From: Sedimentisphaerales bacterium
GTDB lineage: Bacteria > Planctomycetota > Phycisphaerae > Sedimentisphaerales > SM23-30
Length of the DNA stretch: 6,152 nucleotides
Assembly (NCBI GenBank): GCA_030636065.1
Contig: DAOVXR010000116.1
Span: 1 to 6,152 of the forward strand
Direction of reading: 5' to 3'
The translations under genes were made by a program, and so were the position numbers. Shown piece by piece: positions 1-4,513 of this stretch (positions are counted from its first letter, which is position 1; each line of letters opens with the position of its first letter). The notes under the pieces are model-generated. The model searched no databases and was not told the DNA's origin. It saw only the letters and a list, made by a program, of their open reading frames with translations.

Positions 1-536
1 CTGTGTTCGATCTCGACTCCATCGGCCTGACAACGGTGGTTCGTAACCTGAATTGCGGGGTCGATCTGGGCGGCAATTCCTTCTCGCCACCATTAGCTTT
101 GACCCTTGGCGTCGGCGCTAACCCGGTAGCAGCCGAGATCGACCGGGAAATCGAACGGTTCCGGCTGAAAGTCGAAGCCGGGGCTGAATACGCCATCACT
201 CAGCCTGTTTTCGACGTAAGAATGTTGTTCGATTTTCTGGAGGCTATCGAGCCATTCAAGATACCGATTGTGGCGGGTATCTGGCCCTTTACCAGCTATA
301 AAAACGCTGAGTTTATGGCCAACGAAGTGCCCGGCGTGGTCGTGCCGGACGAACTACTGCAACGTATGAGTTGTGCTGAAACCCGCGAACAGGGCAGGCG
401 AATCGGAATTGAGATTGCCCGTGAAATGATAACCGCTATCCAGGATCGTGTGGCTGGTTTTGCCGTCAGCGCACCCTTCGGTAATGTAAAAATCGCATTG
501 GCAGTGCTGGGCAAAATTGAAGACGATGAAATATAG
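1..536 (+). CDS. Methylenetetrahydrofolate reductase domain, C-terminal part (partial at window edge)
   Basis: This is the last ~178 residues of a methylenetetrahydrofolate reductase (MTHFR/MetF family), the flavoenzyme that reduces 5,10-methylene-THF to 5-methyl-THF for methionine synthesis. The frame is open to the left edge, so the GTG at position 3 is most likely an internal valine. Supporting stretches are FDLDSIGL, NPVAAEIDREIERFRLKVEAG, the strongly conserved AEYAITQPVFD, IPIVAGIWP, NEVPGVVVPDEL and the terminal SAPFG. The wording GIWP and NEVPGVVVP resembles the MTHFR half of bifunctional homocysteine S-methyltransferase/MTHFR proteins (B. subtilis YitJ type) more than E. coli MetF. 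The methyltransferase half would lie upstream of the window, so the bifunctional nature is inferred. The gene ends in TAG (534-536) and is convergent with the methyltransferase gene. No clear terminator was seen in the 54-base gap. Confidence 0.88.
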   Translation, partial: VFDLDSIGLTTVVRNLNCGVDLGGNSFSPPLALTLGVGANPVAAEIDREIERFRLKVEAGAEYAITQPVFDVRMLFDFLEAIEPFKIPIVAGIWPFTSYKNAEFMANEVPGVVVPDELLQRMSCAETREQGRRIGIEIAREMITAIQDRVAGFAVSAPFGNVKIALAVLGKIEDDEI

Positions 537-590
537 AAGGCGGAAATCAGGAAACACAGGATGACACGCTTAGCCACCTAAACTACAATG

Positions 591-1418
591 TTACTTGGTT
601 GCATTAAATAGACAGGGGGTCTGGCAGTCAGATGTATTAGTTTGTTCGGTAAATGGCAACTCGGCCTGAACTGTTACTTTTTCGACTCTGTTTTTGATTA
701 TTTCACAGTATTCTGAATTCAGTTCGTACGCTACGCATTTTCTCTCATTTTTAATGCACGCTTCTATGGTTGTGCCTGTTCCGGCAAATGGGTCTAAAAC
801 GACCCCCCCCTTAGGGGAACTGGACTTAACCATTCTTTCAATAATTTCTAATGGTTTTTGAGTAGGATGATCTTCTCGTTCTCTATGTATCCTGTGGAGT
901 CTTGAAATCGACCATACGTCTTTGGGATTATACCCCATTTCCAACCATTTTTTACCGACGAATATTGATCGAGTTCGTGCTTTTTTTGTTTCAGGGTCAT
1001 ACGGTATTCTTATGGGGTCCAAGTCAAAAAAATACTTTTTCGATCTCACAAAAAAACCAATATTATCGTGTACCGAGCTAAACTTTCTCGTAGTTCCGCC
1101 CATGCTTGGAACTCGTCTGTCCCAAATGATCTCATTGATCATGATCAGGTGTTTTTTCATAAAGACGAATATTTCAGGGGAGAATTGCCAGGTAGCGAAA
1201 ATATATAATCCGCCTGTTTTTTTTATTTTAGGTATGACCGCGAGAATCCAACTTTCAGTCCATCGCAAAAATTCATCAGGTTTTTTTTTGTCGGACCCAT
1301 TACCATAGTCCTTTCCGAGGCAATATGGCGGGTCAGCAATTACAAGATCAATGCTTTCATCTTCAATCTTATTTACTCCCTCCAGAAAATCCTGGTTATA
1401 AAGGTCGTATTCCTTCAT
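591..1418 (-). CDS. Site-specific DNA methyltransferase, beta class, probably N6-adenine
   Basis: This 275-residue protein transfers a methyl group from S-adenosylmethionine to DNA and is likely the protective partner of the nuclease gene upstream. Catalytic motif IV, DPPY (residues 29-32, in VIADPPYCLGKDYG), is near the N-terminus. The SAM-binding motif I, DPFAGTGTT (209-217), is near the C-terminus, preceded by the typical HPTQKPLEIIERM (184-196). This order (IV, target recognition, I) defines the beta class. DPPY favours N6-adenine; N4-cytosine enzymes of this fold usually have SPPY. Length is normal for a small stand-alone type II enzyme. The target site cannot be read from sequence. Its ATG overlaps the TGA of the preceding gene as ATGA (1415-1418), suggesting translational coupling. 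The gene is AT-richer than the flanking housekeeping genes, which suggests transfer. Homopolymer runs (A9 at 1281-1289, A8 at 1217-1224, G8 at 803-810, as read on the coding strand) are notable. The stop is TAA. Confidence 0.9.
   Translation of the reverse strand: MKEYDLYNQDFLEGVNKIEDESIDLVIADPPYCLGKDYGNGSDKKKPDEFLRWTESWILAVIPKIKKTGGLYIFATWQFSPEIFVFMKKHLIMINEIIWDRRVPSMGGTTRKFSSVHDNIGFFVRSKKYFFDLDPIRIPYDPETKKARTRSIFVGKKWLEMGYNPKDVWSISRLHRIHREREDHPTQKPLEIIERMVKSSSPKGGVVLDPFAGTGTTIEACIKNERKCVAYELNSEYCEIIKNRVEKVTVQAELPFTEQTNTSDCQTPCLFNATK
803..810 (-). repeat. G8 homopolymer run inside the methyltransferase gene
   Basis: There are eight consecutive C on the plus strand, so G8 on the coding strand. 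The run covers Lys-Gly-Gly-Val (residues 203-206), just before SAM motif I (DPFAGTG). Poly-G runs of this length are classical slipped-strand sites in phase-variable genes, including DNA methyltransferases. A gain or loss of one base here would remove motif I. In this sequence the gene is in frame. Whether the run really varies is not known. Confidence 0.6.
1281..1289 (-). repeat. A9 homopolymer run inside the methyltransferase gene
   Basis: Nine T on the plus strand give A9 on the coding strand, encoding the Lys-Lys-Lys at residues 44-46, shortly after catalytic motif IV. A second run of eight (1217-1224) encodes part of KIKKTGG. Slippage of polymerase at either run would truncate the enzyme. 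Runs of A/T are also expected by chance in an AT-rich gene, so this is weaker evidence than the G8 run. Confidence 0.5.
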
Positions 1419-2023
1419 AATGCAATACTCCTCGAATTCTCACGAAGAAGACGCAAAAAATCAACTCTGCTTCGTTCCTCCGGTTCAGCTTTGTAATACG
1501 CCTGAATTTTATCATTCCTCGGATTTACATAAATCGGAAGAAATTGGGGAGAGAATAGATGAACATAATCTTTTACGAACGAAATATTAATGTTCCGAAA
1601 CTTAAAGCCAAAAACAGCATATATAAGCCTGTAATCCGGTTTTACATTATATTGCATGTATAACTTTTCAACAGCAGCAATATCATTTTTGTTCCGGCGA
1701 CCCTCTGCATTCGTTATTTTGATGTTAACAAAATAAGTTTTTCCGGCTTTCTTTATTACACAATCATGCAGACAGGTGTCCGGCAGGTCAATATCAATGT
1801 CTTGTATATTTAATTTCTTCCTGTTATATTTTGCCTGTTGGGTTATAACCTGCTCCACAATCCAGCTTACCGAACGAGTGTGTGGTTTCAACCCATAAGG
1901 TAAAACTTTTGGGTCGGTAATATCAAAGGATGGGATGATTTTTATTATTTTTCGGAATAAGGTATCCATTTCGGACAACTCTTGCCGAATTAACTCAATT
2001 TCACTTGTTTTGCGGTTTGCCAT
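1415..2023 (-). CDS. Putative type II restriction endonuclease (PD-(D/E)xK-like)
   Basis: This is a ~202-residue protein that I cannot assign to a named family. A nuclease role is inferred from position, directly upstream of and overlapping a DNA methyltransferase gene, and from a plausible PD-(D/E)xK core. A helix with Glu57 (SWIVEQVI) is followed by a strand starting at Asp87 (HDCVIKK), a tight turn, and TYFVNIKIT with Asn100-x-Lys102. This resembles the D...D-I-K arrangement of EcoRV, but Asn replaces the second acidic residue, as reported for MspI (Asp, Asn-x-Lys). PD at residues 81-82 is an alternative first acidic site. No signal peptide or membrane segment is visible. The start is uncertain: I chose ATG at 2023, although the frame also contains a TTG at 2038 and is open back to the rpiB stop at 2078. 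No good ribosome binding site supports either. The gene is AT-rich like its partner. It could instead be a regulator or an accessory protein. Confidence 0.6.
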   Translation of the reverse strand: MANRKTSEIELIRQELSEMDTLFRKIIKIIPSFDITDPKVLPYGLKPHTRSVSWIVEQVITQQAKYNRKKLNIQDIDIDLPDTCLHDCVIKKAGKTYFVNIKITNAEGRRNKNDIAAVEKLYMQYNVKPDYRLIYAVFGFKFRNINISFVKDYVHLFSPQFLPIYVNPRNDKIQAYYKAEPEERSRVDFLRLLRENSRSIAL

Positions 2024-2077
2024 ATCAGTGATTGCCAAACTATGTTTATATCGTTTCCAGACAGATACGCATTGGTT

Positions 2078-2524
2078 CTAAGGTACGATACTTTCCGCGG
2101 CTGTGATTTTTTCCACGCGGCGAGTATGGCGTCCGCCCTGGAACTCCGTGCTCAGCCACGTTTCCACAATCCGGGTAATTAAGGGGTCATTTACCAGCAT
2201 GGCCGGCAGGCATAGAACATTGGCGTCGTTATGCGTGCGGGACATTTTGGCGGTCAGTTCATCGTGGCACAATGCGGCCCGGATGCCTTTGATCTTGTTC
2301 GCAGTCATTGACATGCCCACTCCGCTGCCACAGATCAATATACCCATGTCCGCCTCGTTCCGTGCCACTGCCAATGATACAGGTATTCCAAAGTCAGGGT
2401 AATCACAGCTTTTCGATTCGTTAGTGCCGAAATCAATTACCTCGTGTCCCCCGCGCTGCAAAACACTCTTGATCAATTCCTTGGCTTCATATCCCCTGTG
2501 GTCGCTGCCTATAGCTATTTTCAT
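2078..2524 (-). CDS. rpiB: Ribose-5-phosphate isomerase B
   Basis: This 148-residue protein of the RpiB/LacAB family interconverts ribose 5-phosphate and ribulose 5-phosphate in the cytoplasmic pentose phosphate pathway. Length matches the family. Visible hallmarks are GSDHRGYEAK (6-15) and DYPDFG (41-46). ICGSGVGMSMTANK (64-77) carries the catalytic-type Cys65 and the anion-hole loop. SRTHNDANVL (95-104) has His98 and Asn99, and GGRHTRRV (130-137) has His133 and Arg137 for phosphate binding. The ATG at 2522-2524 has a modest AAAGG upstream. The gene lies 44 bases after the TsaC-phosphatase fusion on the same strand and is probably in its operon; rpiB sits near the same two functions in B. 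subtilis. It ends in TAG (2078-2080). The reading frame beyond that stop runs without interruption into the putative endonuclease frame. Confidence 0.96.
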   Translation of the reverse strand: MKIAIGSDHRGYEAKELIKSVLQRGGHEVIDFGTNESKSCDYPDFGIPVSLAVARNEADMGILICGSGVGMSMTANKIKGIRAALCHDELTAKMSRTHNDANVLCLPAMLVNDPLITRIVETWLSTEFQGGRHTRRVEKITAAESIVP

Positions 2525-2568
2525 CAGTTATACTACCTTTCGCTTTGTTTTTTTATTCATCAGTATAT

Positions 2569-3705
2569 TTAAATATCCCACGCTCTTAGCCTGCTGTTTA
2601 TCTGCTCTTCAATTCCCTCGCCAATCTGCCGGGCACATTTGCGATACGCTTCAATTGGCATACCGACAGGGTCTTCAACATCCCTGTCCGCCACCAGCAA
2701 GGACGTCCGAGGCAGAGCCTGCGGCGATAACCTCTCAACCGTTAGATAATGAGACGAATCCATAACAAATATAAAATCGGCCCCATTCAGTAACTCGTCT
2801 GTCAGCCTTCTGGTGTGGTGATTGCTGATGTCAACGCCAACCTCGCGGCAGGCCTGAATCGCCTCCAGCGAGGCCGAAGCCCCATCGTAGGCCATTACGC
2901 CTGCGGAAATTACCTTATAACCTTTTTCAGGCAATTGGTCAACATCGCAGGACAATTTTTCCGCCAGCCGAGTACGAAATATTCCCTCAGCCATCGGAGA
3001 ACGACAGGAATTACCCGTACACACGAAAAGCACAGTCAATTGCCTCGCCCGCTCCAAAGTGTCTAAGCCTAGTACTCCCTTGCGCTTATGAAACATCTCC
3101 TCGCCATTTAACTCGATAATCGTCGATGATTCCGCGTATCTCGCAGGGCCATTATCAATCAATAAATCCACTCGGCCCTGTAACTGTTCCAGCACCTCTT
3201 CAGCGGTGCCTGGCGCCTTCGCCCCGGCCAGGTTTGCACTGGGGACAACCACCGGCGCCCTTACCATAGATAAAAGGCCACGGGCTACATTATGATCCGG
3301 TAACCGTATTCCGATACTATTGTCATAATAAAGTTCCCCTATCACATCCCCGGTCAGCTTTTTTTGTATTTTTGTCATCTGGGATCGGCCGATCTGGAAA
3401 ATCACTGTCAGCGGCCCCGGCCATGACTTACGCAAAAACTGTCTGTTCAGCAGCGACAGGTCAGGAACATATTGCTCAATGTCGGACTTGTCGCCGATAT
3501 GTAGAGTGAAAGGCTTACCTGTATCACGCTCTTTCAATTCTCGCAGCCGTTTGACCGCCTCGGGCCGATCCAGACGGGCAGCTATACCATAAACTGTCTC
3601 GGTAGGGATACAAACCAGCGCACCTCTGTCCAGAAATTCCGCTGCCTCTGTAACAGCGGCCTTGATCCCGGCTTCATTCTCAACTTTTATAATCCTGGTC
3701 TGCAT
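2569..3705 (-). CDS. Fusion of threonylcarbamoyl-AMP synthase (TsaC/Sua5) with low-molecular-weight protein phosphatase
   Basis: This 378-residue protein has two domains. Residues 1-~210 are a YrdC/Sua5 domain, which makes L-threonylcarbamoyladenylate from threonine, bicarbonate and ATP for the t6A37 modification of tRNA. Evidence is PTETVYGIA (34-42), KERDTGKPF (58-66), WPGPLT (95-100), GIRLPDH (132-138), PSANLAG (155-161) and STIIEL (194-199). Residues ~223-378 are a low-molecular-weight phosphatase with the P-loop CTGNSCRS (229-236; Cys229 nucleophile, Arg235) and the general-acid loop EDPVG (Asp345). The loop resembles the protein-arginine phosphatase YwlE (CTGNTCRS). A small hydroxyl residue replaces the Ile usual in tyrosine phosphatases (CLGNICRS), so arginine phosphatase activity is plausible but not proven. 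Both active sites look intact. The C-terminal Sua5 domain of long Sua5 proteins is absent. The start is ATG at 3703-3705 with a weak TTGGA upstream and a good promoter at 3745-3773. A frameshift is unlikely because the linker is continuous. Confidence 0.93.
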   Translation of the reverse strand: MQTRIIKVENEAGIKAAVTEAAEFLDRGALVCIPTETVYGIAARLDRPEAVKRLRELKERDTGKPFTLHIGDKSDIEQYVPDLSLLNRQFLRKSWPGPLTVIFQIGRSQMTKIQKKLTGDVIGELYYDNSIGIRLPDHNVARGLLSMVRAPVVVPSANLAGAKAPGTAEEVLEQLQGRVDLLIDNGPARYAESSTIIELNGEEMFHKRKGVLGLDTLERARQLTVLFVCTGNSCRSPMAEGIFRTRLAEKLSCDVDQLPEKGYKVISAGVMAYDGASASLEAIQACREVGVDISNHHTRRLTDELLNGADFIFVMDSSHYLTVERLSPQALPRTSLLVADRDVEDPVGMPIEAYRKCARQIGEGIEEQINSRLRAWDI

Positions 3706-3744
3706 TTCGTATGTTCCAAAATGTCCTTAATATTATTGTAACAC

Positions 3745-3773
3745 TCTATAACGTAAACAGTTGTGCATGTCAA
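3745..3773 (-). promoter_or_regulatory. Predicted sigma70-type promoter for the TsaC-phosphatase/rpiB operon
   Basis: Read on the minus strand there is a perfect -35 TTGACA (3773-3768), a 17-base spacer and a -10 TATAGA (3750-3745, 4 of 6 matches). Transcription would start near 3738, giving a leader of about 33 bases before the ATG at 3705. The promoter would serve the fusion gene and rpiB, and possibly read on into the restriction-modification genes. Confidence 0.65.
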
Positions 3774-3788
3774 GCGACAAATTATATC

Positions 3789-3817
3789 TTGACCGTCACG
3801 CAAACTGTCGATAGAAT
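3789..3817 (+). promoter_or_regulatory. Predicted sigma70-type promoter giving a leaderless HAD mRNA
   Basis: TTGACC (3789-3794) and TAGAAT (3812-3817) are separated by 17 bases, and each matches the sigma70 consensus at 5 of 6 positions. Only six bases separate the -10 from the ATG at 3824, so the expected start point falls on or next to the A of the start codon. This fits the absence of any Shine-Dalgarno sequence before this gene. It lies back to back with the leftward promoter; the two -35 boxes are 15 bases apart. Confidence 0.65.
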
Positions 3818-3823
3818 CCTTTT

Positions 3824-4417
3824 ATGAAAATCGCGGCTGTAATATTTGACCTTGACGGTACATTGACTCAACCTTATCTCGATTTCGATCAGATTCGTTC
3901 TGAAATCGGCAATATTGACGGGCCGATTCTGGAAGCTATGGAACAAATGTCGCCACCCCAACGGCAAAAGGCCCTTGAAATCCTTCATAGACACGAACAG
4001 GAAGCAGCGGAAAATTCCCGCCTGAACCCCGGCGCCAGTGAAATTCATGTCTGGTTGCGTAACCGAAATATTCAGATCGGACTGGTTACCCGCAATCAGC
4101 GCAGTAATGTTGAATATGTTTGCAAGGCACATAATTTAGATTTTGACAGCATTGTTACACGCGAAGACGGGCCGGCCAAGCCGGATGCCTTCCCGGTTCT
4201 CAGGGCGTGTGAACTGATGGGAGTGCCGCCGAAAGAAACATTGGTTGTGGGGGACTATCTGTTCGATCTGATCAGCGCCCGACGAGCCGGCGCCCATCCG
4301 ATTCTGCTCAGCACTAATGAAAATCATACTGACTTTTCGCACGAGGCCGATTATGTTATTTCGTCCCTTAACGAACTACCCGATGTGATCGAAGGGTATA
4401 AGAGTAAAAGAGCGTAA
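3824..4417 (+). CDS. HAD-superfamily phosphatase (phosphoglycolate phosphatase-like)
   Basis: This 197-residue cytoplasmic haloacid dehalogenase-type hydrolase probably removes phosphate from a small metabolite. All four HAD motifs are present: motif I DLDGT with Asp9 (nucleophile) and Asp11 (acid/base), motif II LVTRN with Thr89, motif III Lys119 in GPAKPDAFP, and motif IV GDYLFDL with Asp144 and Asp148 for Mg2+. A helical cap of the Gph/PGMB kind lies between motifs I and II (residues ~15-75). Substrate cannot be deduced; phosphoglycolate is only the best-known choice for this subgroup. The ATG at 3824 starts directly at motif I spacing and no Shine-Dalgarno is visible, in line with a leaderless transcript. 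The last residues (EGYKSKRA) and the TAA are encoded by the first units of the octamer array at 4395-4434, so the natural C-terminus may have been altered by it. Confidence 0.88.
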   Translation: MKIAAVIFDLDGTLTQPYLDFDQIRSEIGNIDGPILEAMEQMSPPQRQKALEILHRHEQEAAENSRLNPGASEIHVWLRNRNIQIGLVTRNQRSNVEYVCKAHNLDFDSIVTREDGPAKPDAFPVLRACELMGVPPKETLVVGDYLFDLISARRAGAHPILLSTNENHTDFSHEADYVISSLNELPDVIEGYKSKRA

Positions 4418-4434
4418 GAGTATAAGAGTGTAAG
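4395..4434 (+). repeat. Octamer tandem array, left arm (5 units, consensus RGTRTAAG)
   Basis: Five consecutive 8-base units are read as GGTATAAG, AGTAAAAG, AGCGTAAG, AGTATAAG and AGTGTAAG. The array begins inside the last codons of the HAD gene and supplies its stop codon. It is the inverted counterpart of the array at 4461-4508. I do not recognise it as a named repeat family. Confidence 0.8.
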
Positions 4435-4460
4435 GGGAAAGAATATGGTTTCTGTTTTCC

Positions 4461-4508
4461 CATACACCCATACACTCATACACTCTTATACTCACAAACC
4501 CATACACC
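4461..4508 (-). repeat. Octamer tandem array, right arm (6 units, inverted)
   Basis: Read on the minus strand, the six units are GGTGTATG, GGTTTGTG, AGTATAAG, AGTGTATG, AGTGTATG and GGTGTATG, the same family as the left array but inverted. Bases 4479-4493 are the exact reverse complement of 4418-4432 (15 bp), and GGGAAA (4435-4440) pairs with TTTCCC (4456-4461). The transcript could form a long hairpin between the HAD and permease genes. The array ends 5 bases before the permease ATG at 4514. There is no T-run after the hairpin, so it is not a standard intrinsic terminator. Confidence 0.78.
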
Positions 4509-4513
4509 CAACT

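Noticed and set aside
922..1308. A 128-codon plus-strand open frame opposite the methyltransferase.
   Set aside because: It lies entirely antisense to the methyltransferase, whose motifs are unmistakable, and shows no recognisable domain.
537..2090. Direct repeats or a target-site duplication flanking the restriction-modification genes.
   Set aside because: No convincing matching sequences were found by eye at the two borders, and there is no transposase or integrase gene.
2565..2576. 12-bp palindrome ATATTTAAATAT across the stop of the fusion gene.
   Set aside because: It is a low-complexity A/T palindrome in an AT-rich gap with no supporting context, so chance is a sufficient explanation.
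2424..2765. A 113-codon plus-strand open frame across the rpiB/fusion junction.
   Set aside because: It is antisense to two well-supported genes and has no recognisable features.
4395..4508. CRISPR array or intrinsic terminator.
   Set aside because: Units are 8 bases with no unique spacers, so it is not CRISPR. The hairpin has no T-run after it, so it is not a standard terminator.
4445..4513. Extended N-terminus of the permease starting at ATG 4445.
   Set aside because: The extra 23 residues are the translation of the octamer array and do not resemble a signal or family N-terminus. ATG 4514 starts at the expected place before the first membrane helix. The idea is kept only as a switch hypothesis.
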